Positions 37,961-46,780 are shown, counted from the stretch's first letter. The stretch is DNA of 64,000 nucleotides from Hoeflea sp. IMCC20628 (GCF_001011155.1 NZ_CP011479.1:3614501-3678500); one strand, 5' to 3'. A program made the numbers and translations. The notes: generated by a model not told the origin, from the sequence alone.

Positions 37961-38842
37961 TCAGATCCTCCCCTTGCAACGGTAGATCGTCACGGCGGTG
38001 CTCTCGAAGCGGTCCCGGGCTTCGCCGGACAAACGTTCGGAGTGACCGATGTAGAGGTGCCCGCCTGGCGGCAACAGATCCGCGTACCGGGCCCAGACCC
38101 TGTTCTGGGTGGCTTCATCGAAATAGATCACCACATTACGGCAAAAAATCACGTCAAACGGGCCTCGAAAGGGCCACAGCGCCATAAGGTTGAGTTCTCG
38201 GAAAGTGACCTGTTTCCTGACTTGATCACTGATCTGCCACCGCTTTTCGGCGGTTTGCGTGAACCATTGCTTCCGCATCCGTGGATCGACGGTTTCGATC
38301 GCCTGGGCGTCATAGATCCCGACCTGCGCCTGGGCAATAATTTTCGGATCGATATCGGTGGCGAGGATCCGGACATCCAGGCTTGCCGCATTGGGAGCCA
38401 TGTCGAGAAGCGTCAAGGCTATCGAATAGGGTTCTTGCCCATCGGAACACCCGGCTGACCAAATGCGGACACGACCACCGGCATTCGCACGGGTCAACAG
38501 GCCCGGCAGGACTTCATCGCGGAGATGCTGGAAGTGGTGATTTTCGCGAAAGAAGCGCGTGAAATTTGTGGTCAGGAAGCTGAGCATTTCCCGGCGCTCA
38601 TCAAAGCCTTCGGGAGAACTGACCAGTGCGCAGTACTGCTTGAAGCTGCCCAGCCCGATTTGACGCAAACGCTTGGAAAGGCGTGAATAGACCAGAGATG
38701 CCTTGGTCTCGTTGAGAGCGATTCCGGCATCGGAATAAATCATCCCCGCAATATCGGAAAGATCCTTGCGGGTGAGCGGAAATTCCGCGTTTACAAGACA
38801 TTCATCCGGGCGACCGGATTGGAGAATGGCAACGGCGCTCAC
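37961..38842 (-). CDS. cheR: Chemoreceptor methyltransferase CheR
   Basis: 293 residues, GTG start overlapping the previous stop (GTGA). SAM-binding motif [20 protein letters not shown], then [15 protein letters not shown], and [20 protein letters not shown], all CheR hallmarks. The N-terminal helical domain ([16 protein letters not shown]) binds receptors. Confidence 0.95.
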   Translation of the reverse strand: MSAVAILQSGRPDECLVNAEFPLTRKDLSDIAGMIYSDAGIALNETKASLVYSRLSKRLRQIGLGSFKQYCALVSSPEGFDERREMLSFLTTNFTRFFRENHHFQHLRDEVLPGLLTRANAGGRVRIWSAGCSDGQEPYSIALTLLDMAPNAASLDVRILATDIDPKIIAQAQVGIYDAQAIETVDPRMRKQWFTQTAEKRWQISDQVRKQVTFRELNLMALWPFRGPFDVIFCRNVVIYFDEATQNRVWARYADLLPPGGHLYIGHSERLSGEARDRFESTAVTIYRCKGRI

Positions 38843-39066
38843 GCTGCCTCACTTTCAGGGGTGTCCCAAGAGGCATCGGGGTGACGCAGGCGCACCCTTG
38901 TTCCTCCTGTTGAGACAATGGCGATTGCAGGACCGGACGAACCCGGCACGGACATTACAGGCATCGGTTCGCGGTCCTCTCGCAGGAACGTGAGAACGAC
39001 ACAGGAGGCCTGCTCGCCGAGCGTGAACGCAGTCCGTTCGCACATGTCATGTCCCGAATTCCGCAT
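38839..39066 (-). CDS. Small ORF between cheA and cheR, unknown
   Basis: 75 residues. It fits exactly between cheA (16-nt gap) and cheR (4-nt GTGA overlap), so it is likely translated. It has no similarity I recognise; the sequence has VSTGGTRVRLRHP near its C-terminal half. In S. meliloti a cheW lies at this position, while the Agrobacterium operon lacks cheW as I remember it. No CheW fold is visible here. Confidence 0.5.
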   Translation of the reverse strand: MRNSGHDMCERTAFTLGEQASCVVLTFLREDREPMPVMSVPGSSGPAIAIVSTGGTRVRLRHPDASWDTPESEAA

Positions 39067-39082
39067 GAGTGTTCCCGCTCCC

Positions 39083-41380
39083 CTACCCTGTCGCCGCGAG
39101 GGTCAATTCGGAGCCGAGCGCGTGGCCGCGCGAAGCCATGACGACGGCGTCGACATCAAGGATGAGAGCCACTCGGCCGTCGCCAAGAATTGTCGCAGCA
39201 GCGATGCCGGGCACATGGCGATAATTGGCCTCCAGGCTTTTGATGACCACTTGCCGCTGGCCCTGGATCGCATCGACCATCAGGGCGCGTTGCCCGCCAC
39301 CTTCTGCTTCCACGAGGAGCACAACGCCATCGACAGGATCGGCGAGGTCAGAACGGAAATCGAGAATGTGACCGACATCGACCAGCGGGCAGAATACCTC
39401 GCGAATGGCAATCAAGCGATGGCTGGAGCCGAAGGCATGAATGTCCTTCTTCTCCGGCTGCAAGGTTTCGATGATGGCGGTGAGCGGCACCACCAGGGTC
39501 TGGCCCGCGACGGTGACAACCATGCCATCAAGCACCGCAAGAGTCAGCGGCAGACTCATGGTGAAAACCGTGCCGACGCCGGGCTTGGAATTGATCGACA
39601 GGCGCCCGCCGAGCGACTGGATGGAGCGTTTGACCACATCCATTCCGACGCCCCGCCCGGATATGCCGGTCAATTGATCAGCAGTGGAGAAGCCGGGATG
39701 GAAAATCAGGTTGTAGATCTCCTCGTCGCTCAGATTTGCATCTGCTGCGATGAGACCTTTTTCCGCGGCCTTGCTGCGGACACGCTCCCGGTTGATGCCG
39801 GCGCCATCATCTGCAATTTCGATGACAATACGGCCGGACCGGTGTTTGGCGGTCAGACGCAAATTGCCTTCCGGATCCTTGCCAAGCGCTGTCCGTTCCT
39901 CAGACGTCTCCAGACCGTGATCGATGGCGTTGCGGATCAAATGGGTCAGTGGCTCGGCGAGTTTGTCGATGAGGGTCTTGTCGACTTCGGTGTTTTCACC
40001 TTCAGTGACAAGACGCACATTCTTGCCGGTCATGTCGGCGGTTTCCCGGACGATCCTGCCCATCCGCTGGAAAACCGGTTTGACCGGCTGAGCGCGAATG
40101 GCCATCACGCTGTCCTGGATCTCCCGGGTCAACTGTTGCAGTTCATCAAGCCCGAGATTGATTGCCGAGGAGCCACCGGTGTTTGTTTCCACCACGCTTT
40201 GCGCCAGCATGGACTGGTTGATCACGAGTTCGCCGACCAGATTGATAAGCCGGTCGACACGCTCAAGATCGACCCTTATTGTCTGTGGCGCGGCAGGAAC
40301 AGCGGCAACTGTCTTTTCCGTTTTCGCCACCTCGGCGGCAACCGCCTTTGCAACAGACGACAGCTCTACTGGCACCGGGTCAGGTTCCGGTGTGTCTTGG
40401 GCGAGAGCCACTGGCTCATCACCTGCCGCTGCGGGTGTTTGGGCTGCGGGAGTTGGCTGAACCGTCTCGGCGACAGCGGCGGATTGCTCTTGCAGCCCGG
40501 AAATATCAAAAGGCATCGGCGCCTTCACCTGATCTTCGGCCACTGCGACCGGGGCCTCAGACGGTTCCTGCTCTTCGCCAGCAATGACCTCCAACGCACA
40601 ATCCCATTCAGCAAACTCGAACACCTGGCGAATAGCGTCCTCATTCTCGTCGGTCTCGACCCGGATCCGCCATGAAAAATAGGCGCCCTCCGGATCCAGC
40701 TGGTCGATCCGGGGCAGCGTTTCGGTTTCGCAGAACACCTGCAGATCGCCGATTTTGGCCAGATCCCGCAACAACAGAACCGCTTCATTTCCCTTTGCGT
40801 AAAGATCGGAGCGCGGCTTGAAGTGAACTGTAAACAATTTTCGCCCGGCCTGATCCCGCCTGGATGCAGTTGCCTCTGCATCATCGAACTCATCGAAATC
40901 AAACGGAACCGGCTGGAAAACGGGCTCTTCGACGGACGCAGTTTCTACCGGGGGATGAGTTTGAACAGGTTCACTGGGATTCATCACCAACCGGGGCTGG
41001 TTATCGGCGAACGCCTCAAGCGCGGCGGCCAGATTCGACGCCCTGGATTTGTCGACACTGCCGCCATCGCGCGAACATGCCGTGAGGTCCGCCAGCACAT
41101 CAGCGGATTTGAGCATCACGCCGAACATCTCTGCGGATGCGACAATCGTGTTGGACCGAATGCAATCAAGCGCCGTTTCGAAGACGTGGGCGAAGGCGAC
41201 CAGGTCATCAAGTCCGAAGGCGCCGGCGCCGCCCTTGATCGAATGCACGGCGCGAAAGACCGCATTGACCGTTTCGGGGTCGGTATCGCCATCCTTGAGC
41301 CGGAGCAGGCCAAATTCCAGTTCAGCGAGTTGTTCTTCGCACTCCTGGAAAAAGATTTCCCTGATTTCATTCATATCCAT
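39083..41380 (-). CDS. cheA: Chemotaxis histidine kinase CheA
   Basis: 765 residues. HPt domain with phosphorylated H46 (AVHSIKGGAGAFG), a Pro/Ala-rich linker, dimerisation helix (VDLERVDRLINLVGELVINQ), kinase motifs (HLIRNAIDHGLE, IADDGAGINRERVR, ISGRGVGMDVVKRS), and the CheW-like P5 domain (LDGMVVTVAGQTLVVPLTAI). It autophosphorylates and passes phosphate to CheY1, CheY2 and CheB. Confidence 0.96.
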   Translation of the reverse strand: MDMNEIREIFFQECEEQLAELEFGLLRLKDGDTDPETVNAVFRAVHSIKGGAGAFGLDDLVAFAHVFETALDCIRSNTIVASAEMFGVMLKSADVLADLTACSRDGGSVDKSRASNLAAALEAFADNQPRLVMNPSEPVQTHPPVETASVEEPVFQPVPFDFDEFDDAEATASRRDQAGRKLFTVHFKPRSDLYAKGNEAVLLLRDLAKIGDLQVFCETETLPRIDQLDPEGAYFSWRIRVETDENEDAIRQVFEFAEWDCALEVIAGEEQEPSEAPVAVAEDQVKAPMPFDISGLQEQSAAVAETVQPTPAAQTPAAAGDEPVALAQDTPEPDPVPVELSSVAKAVAAEVAKTEKTVAAVPAAPQTIRVDLERVDRLINLVGELVINQSMLAQSVVETNTGGSSAINLGLDELQQLTREIQDSVMAIRAQPVKPVFQRMGRIVRETADMTGKNVRLVTEGENTEVDKTLIDKLAEPLTHLIRNAIDHGLETSEERTALGKDPEGNLRLTAKHRSGRIVIEIADDGAGINRERVRSKAAEKGLIAADANLSDEEIYNLIFHPGFSTADQLTGISGRGVGMDVVKRSIQSLGGRLSINSKPGVGTVFTMSLPLTLAVLDGMVVTVAGQTLVVPLTAIIETLQPEKKDIHAFGSSHRLIAIREVFCPLVDVGHILDFRSDLADPVDGVVLLVEAEGGGQRALMVDAIQGQRQVVIKSLEANYRHVPGIAAATILGDGRVALILDVDAVVMASRGHALGSELTLAATG

Positions 41381-41393
41381 AGGACAGGTCCTG

Positions 41394-41759
41394 TCAGGCG
41401 GTTACACGTTCGATTGCCGCGATAAGCTTGGAGGGATCGAACGGCTTGACAATCCAGCCAGTCGCACCGGCTTCACGGGCCTGGTTCTTTTTCTCCGGAT
41501 CGCTTTCGGTTGTCAGAACCAGAATCGGGATTGCCCGGTAGCGTTCATTTTTGCGCACGCCCGCGATAAAACCGAGACCGTCAAGCCGGGGCATGTTGAT
41601 GTCGGTGACAATGACGTCCGGATCGGACTCTTCGAGCATTTCCAGCCCCTCAATGCCGTCTTCTGCCTGGACCGTGTCAAAACCCGCATTGTTCAAGGTC
41701 ACCAGCAACATGTTGCGGATGGTCCGCGAGTCGTCGACCGTGAGGACTTTCTTCTTCAT
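41394..41759 (-). CDS. cheY1: Response regulator CheY1
   Basis: 121 residues: D9-D10, phosphoacceptor D53 (DVIVTDINMPRLDG), LTTES, and Lys in WIVKPFDP. Upstream of cheA and 4-nt overlapping cheS. The position equals that of CheY1, the phosphate sink in S. meliloti. Confidence 0.94.
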   Translation of the reverse strand: MKKKVLTVDDSRTIRNMLLVTLNNAGFDTVQAEDGIEGLEMLEESDPDVIVTDINMPRLDGLGFIAGVRKNERYRAIPILVLTTESDPEKKNQAREAGATGWIVKPFDPSKLIAAIERVTA

Positions 41760-42055
41760 TTCAGCATCTCCTTTGGAAGCAGGTCTTCGTCCGAAATTCC
41801 TAATATTTCCAATGTCTTCACGAAGGCGTCCGACGACTTACCGACCCTGAAACACAAATCTTCGGCACGCCAGCTCTTGGCGGCCGACAACAGCACCTGA
41901 ATGCACTGTGCGCCGACACGACAGACGTCCGATGCATCAATATCGATGTTGGCGCCCCGGTGGGCGAGGACCTGTTCATGCAGCCGACCGGCCGCATTGA
42001 GGTCCAGTACTTTCGGCAGCTTCAAAATTGTCCGTGGTGTGTCGTCAGACGGCAT
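41756..42055 (-). CDS. cheS: STAS-domain chemotaxis protein CheS-like
   Basis: 99 residues, a STAS fold: LKLPKVLDLNAAGRLHEQVL, then IDIDASDVCRVGAQCIQVLL. In S. meliloti CheS (about 97 residues, same position) binds CheA and speeds dephosphorylation of CheY1. The Ser usual at the phosphorylatable STAS position is replaced in RVGAQCIQ, so it is probably not phosphoregulated. Confidence 0.8.
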   Translation of the reverse strand: MPSDDTPRTILKLPKVLDLNAAGRLHEQVLAHRGANIDIDASDVCRVGAQCIQVLLSAAKSWRAEDLCFRVGKSSDAFVKTLEILGISDEDLLPKEMLK

Positions 42056-42118
42056 TCTGAGTTCCCCCGTTTTCAGCCCGGCCCAGCCAGATTGTCCTGG
42101 TCCGGACCAGGATCCGGC

Positions 42119-43696
42119 TCATCGTGCAAGCCTTTGCTGTGGCGGCTGACCAGCCGCGTGCCGGGCATTTCTTGTCCTGTCGGAAACTTCGACGCTCTCA
42201 AACCCGGCGTGACGATGCTCGCGGTGCAGCCTGATCTGTTCGCCAAGTTCAGTGATGACAAGTTGCAGGTCAGACCCGGTCTCGGCAATGTCGGCGATGC
42301 GCGCGCCACCGGACGCGATCAAACCGGCTGCCTGTTTGAGCGATGTCGCCGAACCGCAAAGATGGTCAGCATCGTCCTGCGCATGAGCGCCGACGCCGGC
42401 GACAGATTGAGAAGCCTTGCCAACCTGGGAAACGAAGCCTGAAATGGCTGTTCGGGTCTGATCGACCAGGTCGACGCCGCGACCGATATGATTCTTCGCG
42501 TCAGAAACCAGTTCCTTGATTTCGGCGGCGGCGCCGGCGGATCTTTGAGCCAGCGCGCGAACCTCGGTAGCAACGACGGCAAAGCCGCGGCCAGCATCGC
42601 CCGCGCGCGCAGCCTCTATACCGGCATTGAGCGCCAGCAAATTGGTCTGAAAGGCGATTTCATCGATTACCGAAATGATCTTGCCGATCTGTTCAGCCGA
42701 TTGCTTGACACTGGCCATTGCACCGATGGCGTTTTCAACAACCCGGTCACCGTCTTCCGCACTTTTGCGGACATCGGCAATCAGCGTCTCGGCCGTCCGG
42801 GCGGTTTGCGCGGTCATGCGCATTCGGTCAGCCACGGTGGCCAGATTTTCATGTTCGCCGCCGAGGGTCACGCCATGGCTTTCGATCTGTGCGCGAACCG
42901 TCTCGATGTCATCGCTGAGGCGCAGAGCAAGCTGTTGGGCGTCCGAAAGCCGCGCGGCAGAACTTGAGACCAACTCATCAAGACGGCTGACTGCACCATT
43001 GAAATGGTCCGCCATGTCACGATGCTGCTCGATGCTGCCGGGGTCGACGCGCACCGACAGATCGCCCTCTGCCAATCGAGCCAGGGCCGCGCCGAAGCTG
43101 GATTGAACCTGCTCGCGTTCCTGCGCAATCATGTCCTGGTGTTGCTTGTCCAGCGTTCTGGCCTGGCTCCTGAGCCGATGGGACACCTGCATGTCGATGT
43201 CTATGAGCGCCGCCTTGACGATGTCGGCCAGGCGATCTGCAAGCAAGTCACGCTTGGCCTTGCCGGAAAATTTCTTGAAAAAGCCTGTGCTGCTCTCGTC
43301 GACGAGCCGGCGAATGATCCGGTCGAGCACCAATGCATGACCGCCGATCGACCAACCGGCATCCAAGCCGATGCGCTGACGCACATCGCCGAGAATGACC
43401 GAGCGATCCACATAGAGACTGTCAAAGCGACCATCGGACAGGATCGACCAATGGGCGACTTCGAGTTCTTCAAGCCGGTCGATCTGACGGGCCGAACTAA
43501 ACAGGGAGGCAATTTCGGGAGTGTTTTGCAGACGTTCGAAGAATCCGGACAGAGCAGTTCTGGCTTCTGCCTCGACCATGGGTCGCATCGTGCGCAGGCG
43601 TTCACGGCTATCGGTGTCCAGGGCGGTGAGGTCAAGCCGCGCGTGCAGGCCGTCAGTTGCCGCTGCATCCCTCACCCTTGCTTGAACTTGACCCAC
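42119..43696 (-). CDS. icpA: Soluble globin-coupled-type chemoreceptor IcpA
   Basis: 525 residues, GTG start with GGGGTGA upstream. No membrane helix. The N-terminal 170 residues follow the protoglobin pattern ([20 protein letters not shown], then [14 protein letters not shown]), but the residue aligned with the proximal heme His is Arg106. Then a HAMP-like stretch (about 205-245) and the MCP signalling tip ([40 protein letters not shown]). First gene of the che operon, as in rhizobia. Confidence 0.9.
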   Translation of the reverse strand: MGQVQARVRDAAATDGLHARLDLTALDTDSRERLRTMRPMVEAEARTALSGFFERLQNTPEIASLFSSARQIDRLEELEVAHWSILSDGRFDSLYVDRSVILGDVRQRIGLDAGWSIGGHALVLDRIIRRLVDESSTGFFKKFSGKAKRDLLADRLADIVKAALIDIDMQVSHRLRSQARTLDKQHQDMIAQEREQVQSSFGAALARLAEGDLSVRVDPGSIEQHRDMADHFNGAVSRLDELVSSSAARLSDAQQLALRLSDDIETVRAQIESHGVTLGGEHENLATVADRMRMTAQTARTAETLIADVRKSAEDGDRVVENAIGAMASVKQSAEQIGKIISVIDEIAFQTNLLALNAGIEAARAGDAGRGFAVVATEVRALAQRSAGAAAEIKELVSDAKNHIGRGVDLVDQTRTAISGFVSQVGKASQSVAGVGAHAQDDADHLCGSATSLKQAAGLIASGGARIADIAETGSDLQLVITELGEQIRLHREHRHAGFESVEVSDRTRNARHAAGQPPQQRLAR

Positions 43697-44101
43697 GCGA
43701 TCACCCCGACTGACGGCCCAGAGCCGTGTGTTGCAGTTAAGCCTGACTTTGGCCGCGACTTGCCGGTATGGCGCTTGGCATGCCGTTCATGTCTTTGGTG
43801 AAGGGCACGGTCAGCCTCTTGATACCGTGGTGCCATCTGGCCAATGAGAATTGGTTATCCGGCTCGAGCCCGGGACGACGGAACAGCTTCATGCCTTTGT
43901 GGGAGCCGATTACTGCATGCACGCACAACCCGACGAGTAGAACGATTTTTACGGGCTAATCCTTGATTGAAGGTTAATTTTTCGTATCACCTGTTAAGGA
44001 ATTCTGCTTTCTGTTCAGCACTTTCCGCCGCAAGCTTCACGCAAGTTGCGTATGCCACTTCTCGCTTCGTCGATGACAATGATGTCACCAGGAAACGAGC
44101 A
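43697..44101. other. Upstream region of the che operon
   Basis: About 400 nt in which I recognise no gene. The part directly upstream of icpA is likely to hold the promoter of the chemotaxis operon on the minus strand. A/T-rich sequence lies at about 43950-44010. Confidence 0.35.
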
Positions 44102-44212
44102 ATGATTGTTCTAGGACTAGGCGCGGTCGCGATCGCAACCGCCACTCTCGCAAGCTTCTCTCTGCTGTTGCGCTCAGGCGAAACCCGGCTTCGTCAGAAT
44201 CCGGTGTTTTAA
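44102..44212 (+). CDS. Possible 36-residue single-pass membrane peptide
   Basis: ATG at 44102 is preceded by AGGAAACGAGCA, a good ribosome site. The peptide is MIVLGLGAVAIATATLASFS followed by LLLRSGETRLRQNPVF: one membrane helix with a short basic tail. The frame is also open upstream to 43967. No family recognised; it could be chance. Confidence 0.3.
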   Translation: MIVLGLGAVAIATATLASFSLLLRSGETRLRQNPVF

Positions 44213-44254
44213 ACCCACCAAATATCGGTTGTCGGAAGTGGATCCGAGGCGCTA

Positions 44255-44350
44255 CAGCGCCGCACTCCCAATCGAATACGCAATGGTCGCGTAATACCTT
44301 GATCTGATTGATGTGATTTGTCGTTCAAATGAATCCATTTGAACCCGATA
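44255..44350. repeat. Palindromic element, copy 2
   Basis: Palindrome GTTCAAATG, AATC, CATTTGAAC at 44323-44344, the reverse-oriented partner of 31652-31675. Reverse-complemented, the flank also has GGTATTAC, ATTCGAT and GCGGCG blocks in the same order as copy 1, so the shared unit is about 90-100 bp. A further GGCGCT-AC-AGCGCC palindrome is at about 44248-44262. Confidence 0.55.
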
Positions 44351-44384
44351 CGTATCCGCATGATCATAACCTTCAGACGTGGTC

Positions 44385-45023
44385 TCACGCGGGCACAAAC
44401 AATCCAAACCTGTAGTTCGGGATATTTGCGCTCGTCTCCAACTCGGAAAACAGCGGGCTTTCGCGGAACTCGGCCACAATATTGTTGAGCGCGATGACTG
44501 CGCACTCCTTTTTAATCTCGCGCGCCAGCCGGTAGACATAGTCCTTGGCGTAACTGCCGAGAAAAGGATTGTTGAGGAACACATGGCTGGCTGTGGCGAG
44601 GTCTGTCACCTCTGCGCCCTGATGCCTGACATGCAAATTGCGCATTCCGAGCTGGCCCGACACACGCTCAATATGATCTGCCCGTTTGCGAACGGCCTCG
44701 ACAGCGATGAATGCAGCCGGGAAAATCGCAGCGCCATAAAGCACAATGGCCCCGTAACCAGCGCCGATATCCAGGAAAATATCATCCTCGGCGAGGGAGA
44801 TCGCATGGAATATTTCCCGCGCCTCCAAAAGACTTGTTCCTTCATATGTATAATTTGAAACTCCAAAATTTTTATGCAGCAAATAAAGCTCCGAAATATC
44901 TATTTCATCCGCATCCGGAATCTCAAATATTCTTGAAATCTCCGAAGCAATGCCATGCTTGTCACTACCATTGTGAAACTCACACAATATGGAAACATCT
45001 CTTTTTTCTTGCAAATCAAGCAT
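44385..45023 (-). CDS. Class I SAM-dependent methyltransferase (accessory, likely RiPP-associated)
   Basis: 212 residues. Motif I DIFLDIGAGYGAIVLYGAAI binds S-adenosylmethionine; motif II AFIAVEAVRKRADHIERVSG; then HVFLNNPFLGSYAKDYVYRL in the place of motif IV, with NPF. The N-terminal 65 residues are extra and rich in Asp, Glu and Ile. The 5' half is clearly more AT-rich than the surrounding genes, suggesting transfer. It has no clear ribosome site. It is divergent from the DUF1843-like peptide gene, 77 nt away, so a shared promoter region links it with the radical SAM locus. Substrate unknown: peptide, protein or small molecule. Confidence 0.75.
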   Translation of the reverse strand: MLDLQEKRDVSILCEFHNGSDKHGIASEISRIFEIPDADEIDISELYLLHKNFGVSNYTYEGTSLLEAREIFHAISLAEDDIFLDIGAGYGAIVLYGAAIFPAAFIAVEAVRKRADHIERVSGQLGMRNLHVRHQGAEVTDLATASHVFLNNPFLGSYAKDYVYRLAREIKKECAVIALNNIVAEFRESPLFSELETSANIPNYRFGLFVPA

Positions 45024-45100
45024 ATTTGAATTACTGTTTCTATAGTCCTAAATAGACTAACTGCGCCAACATGAAGCTAACATTTATTTGGGATACTGTC
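45024..45100. promoter_or_regulatory. AT-rich divergent promoter region of the peptide/radical SAM locus
   Basis: 77 nt between the methyltransferase and the peptide gene, with ATTTGAATTACTG and AACATTTATTTGG stretches. It probably contains promoters in both directions; boxes cannot be assigned. AT content is high relative to both neighbouring operons. Confidence 0.4.
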
Positions 45101-45280
45101 ATGATTATAGTCGCATACGGAACAGCCATTGGGCAAGCTCTTGAAAATCCGAAAACATCACTTGATGAACTCAAGGTGTTGCGCGATCATGCCGTTGCCA
45201 TCCTTGAGGCACAGGGTGATTTGCAGGGTGCTTTGAAAAAGCTGGAAAGTGAAATTTCCAACCGAGAACGCCGGAAATAA
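45101..45280 (+). CDS. DUF1843-like small peptide, candidate RiPP precursor
   Basis: 59 residues from the ATG at 45101 (MIIVAYGTAIGQALENPKTS); an ATG 30 nt earlier lacks a ribosome site. The pattern xxxYGxAIxxAL, then LDELKVLRDHAVAILEAQGD, then LQGALKKLESEI matches my memory of the DUF1843 family (YGVAI near the start, GDLxxALxxLxxEI near the end). It has no signal peptide and no Cys. It lies 49 nt before a radical SAM/SPASM gene on the same strand, the usual geometry of precursor and maturase. Modified residues cannot be predicted; it could instead be a small regulatory partner. Confidence 0.7.
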   Translation: MIIVAYGTAIGQALENPKTSLDELKVLRDHAVAILEAQGDLQGALKKLESEISNRERRK

Positions 45281-45329
45281 CGATCCTCCATACCGCCTTC
45301 ACCCGTCGGAATGAAAGGCCGGACCCTTG

Positions 45330-46751
45330 ATGGACGCGCCCCTCAGGTATCGCACGCAGGATGACACGGGCTCGACAACCCCAGTTCACGTCGTTTGGGA
45401 AATCACCTTGGCCTGCAATCTGTCTTGCGGCCACTGTGGTTCCCGGGCCGGATCCCGACGGCCCAACGAACTGACGACGCTCGAGTGCTTTGATATCATC
45501 CATCAATTGCGCGACGCGGGAACACGGGAGATCACCCTGATCGGCGGCGAAGCCTATTTGCGGAAGGATTGGCTTGAAATCGCTGCCGAAATCACCAGAT
45601 CCGGAATCCTCTGCGGCATGCAAACCGGTGCTCGCGGTTTGACCAGACCTCGAGTACAGGCCGCCTATGACGCCGGCATCAGGGCCATTGGTGTATCCAT
45701 CGATGGCCCGAAAGACATGCATGACCGTTTGCGAGGCTTTGACGGAAGCTATGACCAGGCGATGCAAGCCATCGGATACATCGCCGAAACCGGAATACGG
45801 CCCGGCGTCAACACCCAGATCAACGTGCTGTCGGCACCCTATTTATGGGAGATTTACGGCGAAATCCTCAAAGCAGGCGCCAAATCCTGGCAAACCCAGT
45901 TAACGGTGGCGATGGGCAATGCCGTCGACAGCGCCCATATTCTGCTGCAACCATACCAAATCATCGACGTGATCGACGACCTCTACAGCATCTACGAGGA
46001 CGGGTTGCTCAACGATTTCCGCCTGCTGCCGGGAAACAGCATCGGCTATTTCGGAAAATACGAGGCCCATTGGCGATCCATCACTCGGACTGCGGAAGCA
46101 TGGCAGGGATGCACGGCAGGAACGACCACCCTCGGGCTCGAGGCCGATGGAACCATCAAAGGATGCCCGTCGCTCTCCAAAGACAGCTACTCTGGAGGCG
46201 TCTCGCGCGAAGTCAGCCTTGCGGAGGCGATTTCCAACCTGTCTGGCCGCACCGTCAAGCGCGATGGAAACCCAGGCCGGGGGTTCTGCAAGACCTGCTA
46301 TTATTACGAATTCTGCCAGGGTGGCTGCACCTGGGTCACGCATTCGCTGACCGGCGAGCGGGGCGACAACCCCTACTGCTACTACCGGGCCAGCAAATTG
46401 CGGAAAGCGGGGCTGCGCGAGAGTATCGTCAAAACCGCCGAAGCGGCGCAAACTCCCTTCGCTATCGGCAAATTCGCGATCTTGATCGAAACCCTGGAAG
46501 GCAAGCCCGATTCGGTAACAATCGAAGACGATGCCCCGAAGCCGGATCATTCCACGCATCTTGTCATCTGCGAAAATTGCGAAGAATTCATCGGCAACAA
46601 TGAGCCTGTCTGCGTTCACTGCAACACCGAAGTCAGATCCGCCGCTCAAACGCGGTTGGCTCACACCCAGGAAATCAACAATCTGGTGGCCGAAATTGAA
46701 ATGCATTCACGGCAGATCCAAAGCGTCATCGATACCATCGGTGACCGGTAG
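45330..46751 (+). CDS. Radical SAM/SPASM enzyme, candidate peptide maturase
   Basis: 473 residues from the ATG at 45330. The radical SAM cluster motif is C29-x3-C33-x2-C36 (LACNLSCGHCGSR), followed by EITLIGGEAYLR (GGE motif) and SIDGPKDMHDRLRG. A SPASM-type domain follows: GCTAGTTTLGLEADGTIKGC, then GFCKTCYYYEFCQGGCTW and NPYCYY, able to hold two auxiliary Fe-S clusters. After it a tail of about 100 residues has a zinc-ribbon pattern CENC-x10-CVHC and a short helix. Such enzymes install C-C or C-S links or epimerise residues in peptides. The preceding 59-residue peptide is the natural substrate candidate. Confidence 0.88.
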   Translation: MDAPLRYRTQDDTGSTTPVHVVWEITLACNLSCGHCGSRAGSRRPNELTTLECFDIIHQLRDAGTREITLIGGEAYLRKDWLEIAAEITRSGILCGMQTGARGLTRPRVQAAYDAGIRAIGVSIDGPKDMHDRLRGFDGSYDQAMQAIGYIAETGIRPGVNTQINVLSAPYLWEIYGEILKAGAKSWQTQLTVAMGNAVDSAHILLQPYQIIDVIDDLYSIYEDGLLNDFRLLPGNSIGYFGKYEAHWRSITRTAEAWQGCTAGTTTLGLEADGTIKGCPSLSKDSYSGGVSREVSLAEAISNLSGRTVKRDGNPGRGFCKTCYYYEFCQGGCTWVTHSLTGERGDNPYCYYRASKLRKAGLRESIVKTAEAAQTPFAIGKFAILIETLEGKPDSVTIEDDAPKPDHSTHLVICENCEEFIGNNEPVCVHCNTEVRSAAQTRLAHTQEINNLVAEIEMHSRQIQSVIDTIGDR

Positions 46752-46780
46752 GCTCTCGTGCAACCGGAAACCGGGCAGGC

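Noticed and set aside
38839-39066. Degraded cheW
   Set aside because: The 75 residues show no CheW beta-barrel motifs, so I keep it as an unknown ORF rather than a pseudogene.
38918-40675. 585-codon open frame on the plus strand
   Set aside because: It lies wholly antisense to cheA and the small ORF; its translation is the low-complexity His/Asp/Gly type produced by GC-rich codon bias, and no motif is visible.
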